Source: Candidatus Woesearchaeota archaeon (GTDB lineage: Archaea; Nanobdellota; Nanobdellia; Woesearchaeales; CG1-02-33-12). From it: a stretch of DNA of 6,603 nucleotides. The position numbers and the translations under genes were made by a program. The notes beneath the pieces are model-generated. The model was given only the letters and a program-made list of their open reading frames with translations, did no database searches and was not told the DNA's origin. Position 1 is the first letter of the stretch, and every line of letters starts with the position of its first letter. Below are positions 1 through 5,749 of this stretch, one piece after another. The DNA lies in the NCBI GenBank assembly GCA_003561825.1, contig PWVO01000108.1:1-6603 (forward strand), written 5' to 3'.

Positions 1-1416
1 AGATTGCCCATTTACCCTGTAAGGCAGAGGCTGCCAGAATCTTGGAGGAAAGATTGTTATTATATTGTAATTTGCAATATCATCCTCATAGTTTTTTGAT
101 GTAATCTCAAATCCAAATATGTCTGCATCTTTCTGCCAGGTGGTTTTGGGGTAAACTCCGGGAAAATAAGCAAGCACAGAATCTGGCTTAGTTCTTTTTA
201 TTAATTCAATTGTTTCTGCTTTTGTGCTTTCTGTTTCAAATGGAGCAGGATAAATAAAGCTTGCAACAGCCTTTATGCCTGATTCTCTTGTTTTGATTAA
301 TACTTCTTCAATGTTCTTTACATTTGTTTTTTTGTCAAAAGCCCTTTTTAGAAGTTCTTGGCTTCCGCTTTCAATCCCATAAAAAACAGCATTAAGCCCT
401 GAGTCTCTAAGCAATTCAAAATCTGCAGACTTCATGCTATTGACATGGCCAAAGCAGGTATAATCTATATCAAGATTATTATTTAGGATGCCTTCAGCAA
501 TCTTTTCCAGAAGGCTTCCGGAAGTCATCTGACCCCCAAGCCTGAAATGCTTTGCTCCTTTTTCATTAACTATTTTGCTTATCTCTTCTATAACCCTTTC
601 AGGTGCTTTTGCTCGGTATTTGTTTTCTTCTCTTGAGCTCTGGATGCAGAAAGGGCATGTGAACATACACCCTCTTGTTTCATCAATAATATATATCTGC
701 ATCTTGTCTTCAATATTAAGATAAACTTCAGGAGAATATTCAGGCAGAGGCAGGGCATTTAAATCCAGAATTTTTTTAAGAGGAGTTTTAATAATTGTGT
801 CTTCTTTTGGAATTAGGAGGTTTGGGATATCAGAAATCTTGTCCTTTCCGACACTGAACCTTGCAAGCCCGGCAATTGTTTCTTCGCCTTCGTCATAGCA
901 GATTGCATCTAAAGGCATATACTTAAAAATAACACTTCCTAAAGAATAAGCATGTGGCCCTCCCCCAAATAACTTAACCTCAGGGTGGTTTTTTCTTATT
1001 GTTTTTGCAATCTCTTTAGCACCCTCAAATCCATCCCCATTCCAAAGCTTAAATCCTACAAAATCAGGCCTTTCAATTGAGACCATATCAGAGATTTCAT
1101 GTGCAATTTTTCTTTCTTCCTGTCTTTTCTTTTTTTCTATCTGTGGATGTTTAATTTTAAGCTTAATAAAATTGAAAATCTGGCTGATCTTACTTGTATC
1201 AGATGCAGAAAAAATATCATATATTTCTTTTAATTCCCCGCTTAATCTTTCAGAAAAGATTCTTCTGTTTTGATCAGGCAGAGCATAATCTAATATTTTA
1301 ACCTCATGCCCCTCATGCATTAAAGAGCTAGCTAAGCTTGCCAGCCCATTATCTGGCATAAAACTGCTTGGAGTATAAGGCTGCCCCGCATAACTTATTA
1401 ATAGTCCCTTGGCCAT
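1..1416 (-). CDS. B12-binding-domain radical SAM protein (3' end beyond window)
   Basis: 472 codons are open from the ATG at 1416 to the window edge with no stop, so the C-terminus is missing. Residues 1-200 look like the Rossmann cobalamin-binding domain of this class: an N-terminal strand, a GH.VkilD motif near 36-44, GGGPH at 151-155 and DEGEE at 175-179. The classical DxHxxG cobalamin-ligating motif is not visible, so any B12 would bind without a protein histidine. The radical SAM core follows with CX3CX2C at C250, C254 and C257, which should ligate a 4Fe-4S cluster that cleaves S-adenosylmethionine. FRLGGQ (291-296) and YGIESGS (346-352) fit later core strands. Residues about 50-112 form a charged insertion inside the B12 domain. 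The substrate cannot be told from sequence; methyltransfer or other radical chemistry on a lipid, cofactor or RNA are all possible. The start is supported by a TATA box 25-33 bases upstream. Family confident, function unknown. Confidence 0.9.
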   Translation of the reverse strand, partial: MAKGLLISYAGQPYTPSSFMPDNGLASLASSLMHEGHEVKILDYALPDQNRRIFSERLSGELKEIYDIFSASDTSKISQIFNFIKLKIKHPQIEKKKRQEERKIAHEISDMVSIERPDFVGFKLWNGDGFEGAKEIAKTIRKNHPEVKLFGGGPHAYSLGSVIFKYMPLDAICYDEGEETIAGLARFSVGKDKISDIPNLLIPKEDTIIKTPLKKILDLNALPLPEYSPEVYLNIEDKMQIYIIDETRGCMFTCPFCIQSSREENKYRAKAPERVIEEISKIVNEKGAKHFRLGGQMTSGSLLEKIAEGILNNNLDIDYTCFGHVNSMKSADFELLRDSGLNAVFYGIESGSQELLKRAFDKKTNVKNIEEVLIKTRESGIKAVASFIYPAPFETESTKAETIELIKRTKPDSVLAYFPGVYPKTTWQKDADIFGFEITSKNYEDDIANYNIITIFPPRFWQPLPYRVNGQS

Positions 1417-1440
1417 TCTAATCCAGAATAAACTTAACCA

Positions 1441-1449
1441 TTATATAAA
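1441..1449 (-). promoter_or_regulatory. TATA box for the radical SAM gene
   Basis: On the minus strand this reads TTTATATAA, a near-perfect archaeal TATA box. Its centre lies about 29 bases upstream of the ATG at 1416. The usual centre-to-start distance of about 26 bases puts transcription initiation within a few bases of the start codon, and no Shine-Dalgarno is present, so the message is probably leaderless. Confidence 0.65.
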
Positions 1450-1475
1450 TGTTACTACCAAGGAGTCCTATTTTT

Positions 1476-1503
1476 GCTAAATGAGCCTCTCCCAGGCATT
1501 TGC
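1476..1503. other. imperfect inverted repeat (hairpin) in intergenic spacer
   Basis: The arms pair as GC, AAATG and CC against GG, CATTT and GC, giving 9 base pairs with a 1-base and a 2-base bulge around a 7-base loop (1488-1494). The octamer TTTGCTAA occurs at 1473-1480 and again at 1499-1506, flanking the structure. It sits downstream of the KaiC-like gene stop and upstream of the radical SAM promoter, both read on the minus strand. It could be a 3'-end structure or an operator, but no T-run follows on the minus strand, so a terminator role is weakly supported. Confidence 0.3.
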
Positions 1504-1551
1504 TAATAGATAAACTTCAAATGCAAATAAATGGCTTAACTTATTCAATGA

Positions 1552-2319
1552 CTACTTCACAACATCATGCACTTTTATGCCTTTTGAGATTATTTCCAAT
1601 GGATGTATGTCCTCATCGCTTTTTGTCTGGCGCATCTTTCTTATAAGAAGGCTTCTGGAAAACTCGCCTCCAAGGGCCTCAAAAGTGAGCTCTATGACAC
1701 CATCGCAGACATAAGCCCCTATAAACCTCTGGCTAACTCTTTCCTCAGCAGACTCTGCTATAAGAAGTGTTGTGCATGACTCCAGATCCCCCAAAGAGTC
1801 TATGAAAGCATAGATAAACTTGCTTACTATGTTTTCTCCTATGACAGGAGGATAAAGAATAGTGTTCTCTCCTATAACATCCTTTACAGCCATTTCTGAT
1901 ATTTTTGAATATATGGGGGCATTGATAGTCAGTGTTGAGAGGCTGTCAATTACAAGCCTCTTAATCTTATGCCTTTTGATTATGCTTACTATGTCGTCAA
2001 TAATCTCTGCATTTATGTCTTTGCTTGAGATGCATAATAGCTTGATCTTTCCTTTTTTTTCAAGAGCATCAATGTTCCATCCAAACTGCTTTGCCTGCTG
2101 CTTTAATGCATTTGCCCTCTGCTCAAAAGAAACATAAAGCCCGTTTTCATTGTACTTTGCTGCTCCGTTTACAATATACTGCATTGCAAGAATTGTTTTT
2201 CCTGTACCAGGGCCTCCAGTAATAAGGGTTGAGCTGTTCAGCGGAAGACCTCCCTGCATAAGCTTGTCAAGGCCTTCTATTCCGGTTTGAACTCTTTTTA
2301 ATTTAGTGCCTGATTTCAT
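1552..2319 (-). CDS. KaiC-like RecA-superfamily ATPase, single domain
   Basis: 255 residues, the usual size of archaeal single-domain KaiC-like proteins (cyanobacterial KaiC has two such domains). Visible features are an entry motif GIEGLDKLMQGGLP (13-26), Walker A GGPGTGKT (35-42), a SFEQ strand (64-67) where KaiC carries two catalytic glutamates, Walker B RLVIDS (121-126) and the C-terminal KMRQT motif (228-232) typical of the family. It should bind and hydrolyse ATP and may form hexameric rings; the cellular role of archaeal members is mostly unknown. Compared with the short loop I expect after Walker B, residues about 138-172 look expanded and contain VIGEN twice (148-152 and 159-163). 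The second catalytic Glu is Gln67 here. The start is fixed by a strong Shine-Dalgarno 8 bases upstream. The gene stands alone, divergent from the signal peptidase operon and 135 bases from the radical SAM gene. It is not a RadA recombinase, which would be longer with an N-terminal helix-hairpin-helix domain. Confidence 0.9.
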   Translation of the reverse strand: MKSGTKLKRVQTGIEGLDKLMQGGLPLNSSTLITGGPGTGKTILAMQYIVNGAAKYNENGLYVSFEQRANALKQQAKQFGWNIDALEKKGKIKLLCISSKDINAEIIDDIVSIIKRHKIKRLVIDSLSTLTINAPIYSKISEMAVKDVIGENTILYPPVIGENIVSKFIYAFIDSLGDLESCTTLLIAESAEERVSQRFIGAYVCDGVIELTFEALGGEFSRSLLIRKMRQTKSDEDIHPLEIISKGIKVHDVVK

Positions 2320-2327
2320 TTTATCAT

Positions 2328-2333
2328 ACCTCC
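2328..2333 (-). promoter_or_regulatory. strong Shine-Dalgarno site for the KaiC-like gene
   Basis: The minus strand reads AAGGAGGTA with GGAGGT 8 bases before the ATG at 2319, a near-ideal anti-16S match that decides this start. A three-codon frame, ATG ATA AAA TGA, begins between the Shine-Dalgarno and the real start and ends overlapping it; probably coincidence. Confidence 0.85.
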
Positions 2334-2363
2334 TTTTTAATAATTATAATCTTTTGAGCTGGA

Positions 2364-2377
2364 TTTAATATATTTTT
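2364..2377. promoter_or_regulatory. AT-rich core of divergent promoter region
   Basis: The 89-base gap between the divergent KaiC-like and signal peptidase genes contains TTTAATATATTTTT, which is TATA-like on both strands. On the minus strand, initiation about 26 bases downstream (near 2343) would give a leader of roughly 24 bases carrying the Shine-Dalgarno at 2328-2333. On the plus strand it would start near 2395, about 14 bases before the ATG at 2409. A second AT-rich stretch near 2395-2406 could instead serve a start at 2430. Whether one TATA element serves both directions is inference. Confidence 0.45.
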
Positions 2378-2408
2378 CGTTTCTCAAAACCGATAATTTT
2401 TTATTTGA

Positions 2409-3047
2409 ATGCCCAAAAGCATCTGGCTTATGAGTGATTTTATAAAGAAATTAAAGAGAATCTGGAAGAAAGTATGGCATTTCATATGGGAAGACAACAG
2501 CATATGGAGCTGGATTGTGAATGTCATACTTGCATTTATAATAATAAAGTTCCTTGTTTATCCTGGGCTCGGCCTGGTGCTTGGAACAACTCATCCTATT
2601 GTTGCTGTTGTCAGCGAGAGCATGGAGCACAATGGCCTGCCTTTTGACCTGTGGTGGGAGCAGAACAGGGCCTGGTATGAGGACAATGGGATAACCAGGG
2701 AGCAGTTCAGGGAATTCACTCTCAGGAATGGGTTTAACAAAGGAGATATTATTGTCCTCACTAGAGCAAATCCTGAAAAATTAGAAATTGGTGATGTTAT
2801 TGTTTTCTGGCCTGAAAACAGGCTCGAGTCTGAGCCCATAATACACAGGATAATTGACAAGTGGGAAGAAAACAGCAACTATCATTTTGCAACAAAAGGA
2901 GACAATAATCCAACTCTCCAGAACTTTGAAAGAGACATAAGGGAAGACCAGATTATTGGTAGGTCTTTGTTCAGAATACCTTACTTGGGATATGTCAAGA
3001 TTTTTTTTGTGGATGCAATTAGCATATTTTACAGCGCAGGAAGGTGA
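2409..3047 (+). CDS. signal peptidase I, archaeal/Sec11 type (S26B)
   Basis: 212-residue membrane serine protease that should cleave signal peptides from secreted preproteins on the outer face of the membrane. A basic, Trp-rich N-terminus (to about 30) precedes one membrane segment (about 33-57). The nucleophile box VVSESM gives Ser71. The general base is His146 in IIHRII, not the Lys of bacterial enzymes, and TKGDNN gives Asp165; this is the Sec11/archaeal arrangement. GDIIVL (112-117) and GDVIVF (128-133) are family strands. About 35 residues (75-110, WWEQ...ITREQF) separate the Ser box from the next strand, longer than I expect for minimal archaeal enzymes. No Shine-Dalgarno precedes ATG 2409; an in-frame ATG at 2430 (Met8) is an alternative start that keeps all catalytic elements. 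First gene of an operon with TFS and DUF167. Confidence 0.92.
   Translation: MPKSIWLMSDFIKKLKRIWKKVWHFIWEDNSIWSWIVNVILAFIIIKFLVYPGLGLVLGTTHPIVAVVSESMEHNGLPFDLWWEQNRAWYEDNGITREQFREFTLRNGFNKGDIIVLTRANPEKLEIGDVIVFWPENRLESEPIIHRIIDKWEENSNYHFATKGDNNPTLQNFERDIREDQIIGRSLFRIPYLGYVKIFFVDAISIFYSAGR
3042..3047 (+). promoter_or_regulatory. Shine-Dalgarno site for TFS overlapping the upstream stop
   Basis: AGGTGA ends exactly at the signal peptidase stop codon and lies 4 bases before the ATG at 3052. It selects this start over the upstream in-frame ATG at 2956, which lies inside the signal peptidase gene, and suggests translational coupling of the two genes. Confidence 0.6.
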
Positions 3048-3051
3048 TAAA

Positions 3052-3369
3052 ATGTTCTGCCCAAAATGCGGATCAATGCTGCTGCCCAAAAAGATTAATG
3101 GAAAAAATGTAATGGCGTGCTGCTCGTGCAGCTTTGCAGGAAAAGAGGAAGACAATGCAAAGATAGTTGAGAAAGCGCAGGAAAAAAAGGAGCTTGACAT
3201 TGTTGACAAAGATGATGATGACTCACTCCCTCTTACAGATGCAGAGTGCCCCAAATGCGGGAATAAAGAAGCCCGCTACTGGATGATCCAGACAAGAGCA
3301 GGGGATGAGCCAGAGACAAAGTTCCTTAAGTGCACAGCATGCAAATACATATGGCGCGACTATAGCTGA
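3052..3369 (+). CDS. tfs: transcription factor S (TFIIS-like RNA cleavage factor)
   Basis: 105 residues, the full length expected of archaeal TFS. It enters the secondary channel of stalled RNA polymerase and stimulates transcript cleavage to rescue backtracked complexes. The N-terminal zinc ribbon uses C3, C6, C23 and C26. A charged linker (about 30-60, with an Asp run at 54-57) leads to the C-terminal ribbon with C66, C69, C94 and C97. The catalytic acidic hairpin is intact as TRAGDEPET, with D85 and E86, so it should be a cleavage-active factor and not one of the inhibitory paralogues that lack these residues. The related polymerase subunit RPA12/RPB9 is the main alternative, but a 105-residue protein with this motif is classic TFS. 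It lies 4 bases after the signal peptidase and overlaps the next gene by 1 base. Confidence 0.93.
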   Translation: MFCPKCGSMLLPKKINGKNVMACCSCSFAGKEEDNAKIVEKAQEKKELDIVDKDDDDSLPLTDAECPKCGNKEARYWMIQTRAGDEPETKFLKCTACKYIWRDYS

Positions 3370-3608
3370 TGAAAAAAGCAAGTGAGAGAATTCTTAAGGT
3401 TATTGTTAAGCCCGGCTCCAGCAAGAGCTGCATAGAAGGCTTTGATAAAAATAGAGATGCATGCATTGTCTGCATAAAAGAGCAGGCAAAAGAGGGAAAA
3501 GCAAACCTTGCGCTTATAAAGCTGCTTTCAAAAGAATTTAAAACCGATGTAAAGATAATCAATGGAGCAAAAAGCAAGGTGAAAATTCTGAAGATTGCCT
3601 CAGGCTGA
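3369..3608 (+). CDS. DUF167 / YggU family protein (UPF0235)
   Basis: 79-residue cytosolic protein of the small conserved DUF167 family found in bacteria, archaea and eukaryotes, whose biochemical function is not established. Family signatures are visible: the N-terminal strand with VKPGSSKSCIEG (13-24), the EGKAN turn (42-46) followed by a helix ALIKLLSKEF, and the C-terminal strand GAKSKVKILKI (66-76). The size is slightly below the usual 90-100 residues, at the C-terminal end. The start ATG overlaps the TFS stop in TGATG, indicating translational coupling. Its last 9 bases overlap the end of the convergent coiled-coil gene. Three cysteines (21, 32, 35) are not part of the family signature as I know it. 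Confidence 0.88.
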   Translation: MKKASERILKVIVKPGSSKSCIEGFDKNRDACIVCIKEQAKEGKANLALIKLLSKEFKTDVKIINGAKSKVKILKIASG

Positions 3609-4502
3609 CTTCTTCTGCCTTTTTTCACTGATAAAGATTATTGCTGCAAGAATTACTACTCCGAGAAGTATGCTGTACCGGTATGCTGAGACAAATCCCA
3701 TTATTGCATGGAAGTAAAAAAAATATAGCCCCAAAATAATTGCAATTGCAATAATTGCAAATACAGCGTATTTAAGAAAAGACTTTTTGATTTTATTTTC
3801 CTTATGATTATGTTTTTTCTTTTTATCTTTTTTTTTATTGGAGTTCTTAGGCTTTTTTTCATTTCTTTTTTCTTCAGGCTCTTTTTCCTCATCTGCCAGA
3901 AAATCAACAACTCCTCTCCATAAGCTTTTTTTTTCAGCTGCAGGCACTTTTTTTCTTAAGTAGGAAATCTCTTTTTTAAGCTCAGATATCTGCCGGCCCA
4001 TCTCTTTTTTTTCTGCAAACCCAGATCTGATGTCAAGTATCTCTTTTTTTATTTCCTCAATGTCTTTTCCGCGCTTTTTCAGCTTTGCCTCTGTCTTGTT
4101 TGCTTCCATGCGAAGCTCTTTTTTTTCTGCAACAGTCTCCCTTAGCTTCTGGATCTCTTTTTTTATGCCATTTGCCTGGCTTATGCTTTCATTAAGCTCT
4201 TTAAAGCTTTCCCTTAGCTTCAGGGCTTCTTTAAGCTCTGCTTTTAGCTTTTCTTTTTTCTTGAGCTCGCTCTCAAGATGCCTTAGCCTTGAATTGTACT
4301 CTGCTAAGTTTTCTTTTAGGTTTTCTTTTGTCAGATAAAGCTGCCTCAGGCCTTCAAGCTCTTTTCTTATGCTTTCTGCCTGCTTTCTGCTGGCTGATGA
4401 TAGTCTTTTTATGTCTCTTTTAACAGCACTGAATGACCTTTTGAGCTTTGAATTAAGGCCTAAGAAATTTTCAGAATCCAGCAGCGCATTTTCTTGAGGC
4501 AT
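3600..4502 (-). CDS. membrane-anchored lysine-rich coiled-coil protein, family not recognised
   Basis: 300 residues that I cannot assign to a known family. Residues about 15-190 are highly charged (Lys/Glu) with regular Leu/Ile spacing, as in a long coiled coil. Residues 205-241 form a very Lys-rich, low-complexity linker. Two hydrophobic segments follow at about 243-264 and 276-292, joined by about 11 residues, and a basic tail KRQKK ends the protein. By the positive-inside rule both the coiled coil and the tail would be cytoplasmic, with a short external hairpin loop. A 17-residue block at 113-129 recurs at 151-167. No enzymatic motif is visible, so a structural, tethering or scaffolding role is a guess. 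It has its own TATA box just upstream and probably a leaderless start. It lies 42 bases downstream of PGK on the same strand. Compositional bias will make homology searches unreliable unless masked. Confidence 0.8.
   Translation of the reverse strand: MPQENALLDSENFLGLNSKLKRSFSAVKRDIKRLSSASRKQAESIRKELEGLRQLYLTKENLKENLAEYNSRLRHLESELKKKEKLKAELKEALKLRESFKELNESISQANGIKKEIQKLRETVAEKKELRMEANKTEAKLKKRGKDIEEIKKEILDIRSGFAEKKEMGRQISELKKEISYLRKKVPAAEKKSLWRGVVDFLADEEKEPEEKRNEKKPKNSNKKKDKKKKHNHKENKIKKSFLKYAVFAIIAIAIILGLYFFYFHAIMGFVSAYRYSILLGVVILAAIIFISEKRQKKSA
3611..3625 (+). terminator. possible T-rich terminator of the signal peptidase-TFS-DUF167 operon
   Basis: A pyrimidine-rich stretch ending in six T residues (3620-3625) starts 3 bases after the DUF167 stop. 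Archaeal polymerase terminates at T-runs without a required hairpin. The signal lies inside the coding end of the opposing gene, where it encodes part of the Lys-rich C-terminal tail, so the T-run may simply reflect Lys codons. Confidence 0.3.
4002..4166 (-). repeat. internal duplication in the coiled-coil gene, 114-base period
   Basis: Two 51-base units (4116-4166 and 4002-4052) are offset by exactly 114 bases, or 38 codons. Each is identical over the first 14 and last 17 bases, with little similarity in the middle. At protein level IKKEIQKLRETVAEKKE (113-129) matches IKKEILDIRSGFAEKKE (151-167) at 11 of 17 positions. It may be an old tandem duplication or convergent coiled-coil composition with few codons in use. 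Confidence 0.6.
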
Positions 4503-4524
4503 ATTTATTTTAAAGTAGCAACAG

Positions 4525-4534
4525 ATATAAATAT
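4525..4534 (-). promoter_or_regulatory. TATA box for the coiled-coil gene
   Basis: The minus strand reads ATATTTATAT inside the 42-base gap after PGK, preceded by CGAAAC, which resembles a purine-rich BRE. The box centre is about 27 bases from the ATG at 4502, placing initiation at the start codon itself. The gene can therefore be transcribed separately from gap-pgk as a leaderless message. Confidence 0.6.
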
Positions 4535-4544
4535 GTTTCGCTGC

Positions 4545-5723
4545 TCAGCAATGGCTTTGGCTCAGGGCCTTTAATGCAAGAAGCTCTTTCCCGCTTAAAA
4601 AGTCAAGAAAAGCTCCACCGCCTGTTGACATAAAGCTTATGTCTTTTTCAATTCCAAGCTGCTTTATTGCAGCACCAGAGTCCCCGCCACCTACTATAAC
4701 CCTTGCTTCAAGCCCTGAAAGAAACATTGCTATTTCATTTGTTCCTTCTGAGAATTTCTCAAACTCAAATGCTCCTATTGGCCCTCCCCAGACTATTGTC
4801 TTTGCTTCTTTTAAGACCTTTTTATACAGGCTAATTGTTTCCGGCCCGATATCCCCTATCATTGACTCTGGGGGGATGCTGCTTATTTTAACTATCTTTG
4901 AGTTTGTGCCTTTCTCAAGGCTGTCAGCCACAAAAGCATCAACTGGCAGTACAATCTTTTCACTGTTTTTCTCAAGTATCATATGCGCATCATCAACTGT
5001 CTCTTTGTCAAATAATGACTTGCCTATGCTTATTCCAGAAGCTTTGAGAAAAGTGTTTGCAAGCACTCCTCCGATAATTATTTTGTCAGCTGTCTTGAGA
5101 AGGTTTTCAATCACATTGATTTTTTCAGGCTTTGCGCCGCCGATTATTGCAGCAAATGGCTTTTCCGGGCAGTTCATAAGCCCCGAGAGTATCTTGACTT
5201 CCTTTTCAAGAAGCAGCCCTGCATAGCCTGGCATGTATTTTGTGATTCTTGTCATTGAAGCATGGTCTCTGTGGGAGTTGGCAAATGCATCATTCACATA
5301 GATGTCTGCCACGCTTGCAAGGTTTTTTGCAAAAATTTCATCTGCGTTTTCCTCTCCTTCGTGGAACCTTAGGTTTTCAAGCATCATGACATCCTTGTTT
5401 TTCATCTCATCAATCTTTTTCTTTACTTCTTCGCCTATGCAGTCATCTGCTTTCAGCACATCCCTGTCAAGAAGAGATCCGAGCTCTTTTGCAACCTTGC
5501 CCATCTTAAGCCTTTCAATAACCTCGCCTTTTGGCCTGCCCAGGTGGCTTGCGATAATTATCTTTGCATTCTTCTCAATTAAGAAGAGAATGGTCGGGAG
5601 CACGGCCCTTATTCTCTCATTCTCTTTTACATAGCCCTCCTCGTCAAGAGGCACATTGAAGTCAGTTCTTAAAAGCACTTTTTTTCCAGTGAGGTCAAGG
5701 CCCCTTATTGTTTTGATTGCCAT
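4545..5723 (-). CDS. pgk: phosphoglycerate kinase, bacterial type
   Basis: 392 residues, full length for a monomeric cytosolic PGK that interconverts 1,3-bisphosphoglycerate plus ADP and 3-phosphoglycerate plus ATP. N-domain substrate-site residues are present: RTDFNVP (19-25, D21 and N23), catalytic R38, SHLGRP (59-64), R119 in ENLRFH and R152 in NSHRDHAS. C-domain motifs include GGAK (195-198), GGPIGAFE (313-320) and GGGDSGAA with STGGG (345-370). DFNVP and SHLGRPKG are bacterial-style; archaeal PGKs usually carry a DiNSP-like and a HQsRPG-like version. Two positions are unusual: GGAKPEKI is one residue shorter than the common GGAKVSDKI, and the common WNGP is WGGP at 312-315. It lies 26 bases after the GAPDH gene, which catalyses the preceding step, and is likely cotranscribed with it; no promoter and only a weak AAAGG lies in that gap. 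Confidence 0.96.
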   Translation of the reverse strand: MAIKTIRGLDLTGKKVLLRTDFNVPLDEEGYVKENERIRAVLPTILFLIEKNAKIIIASHLGRPKGEVIERLKMGKVAKELGSLLDRDVLKADDCIGEEVKKKIDEMKNKDVMMLENLRFHEGEENADEIFAKNLASVADIYVNDAFANSHRDHASMTRITKYMPGYAGLLLEKEVKILSGLMNCPEKPFAAIIGGAKPEKINVIENLLKTADKIIIGGVLANTFLKASGISIGKSLFDKETVDDAHMILEKNSEKIVLPVDAFVADSLEKGTNSKIVKISSIPPESMIGDIGPETISLYKKVLKEAKTIVWGGPIGAFEFEKFSEGTNEIAMFLSGLEARVIVGGGDSGAAIKQLGIEKDISFMSTGGGAFLDFLSGKELLALKALSQSHC

Positions 5724-5749
5724 TTTTAGATTGTGTTTGCCTTTGTTTA

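Noticed and set aside
1476..1503. Hairpin as an intrinsic terminator for the KaiC-like gene
   Set aside because: On the minus strand it is followed by A-rich, not T-rich, sequence, and the stem is bulged; kept only as an unexplained inverted repeat.
1552..2319. KaiC-like protein as a circadian clock component
   Set aside because: It is a single domain, and no KaiA or KaiB gene is visible; archaeal members of this family are not generally clock proteins.
2956..3051. Upstream in-frame ATG that would extend TFS by 32 residues
   Set aside because: The extension lies inside the signal peptidase coding sequence, is not part of the TFS family, and the ATG at 3052 begins right at the zinc ribbon with a Shine-Dalgarno 4 bases upstream.
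2781..3254. 157-codon minus-strand open frame across the signal peptidase/TFS junction
   Set aside because: Low-complexity Ser-rich start and no domain; it runs antisense to two well-supported genes.
3701..3910. Frameshifted frame over the membrane region of the coiled-coil gene, reachable by slippage at the nine-A run (mRNA sense) at 3828-3836
   Set aside because: A-runs are expected from Lys codons; several others occur in this gene. The main frame is intact through the membrane segments, so there is no positive sign of programmed frameshifting.
4639..5226. 195-codon plus-strand open frame antisense to PGK
   Set aside because: Ser/Phe/Ile-rich translation with no recognisable motif; the opposite strand encodes a complete, conserved PGK. 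Similar antisense frames at 5302-5634, 5811-6233 and 4030-4338 are rejected for the same reason.
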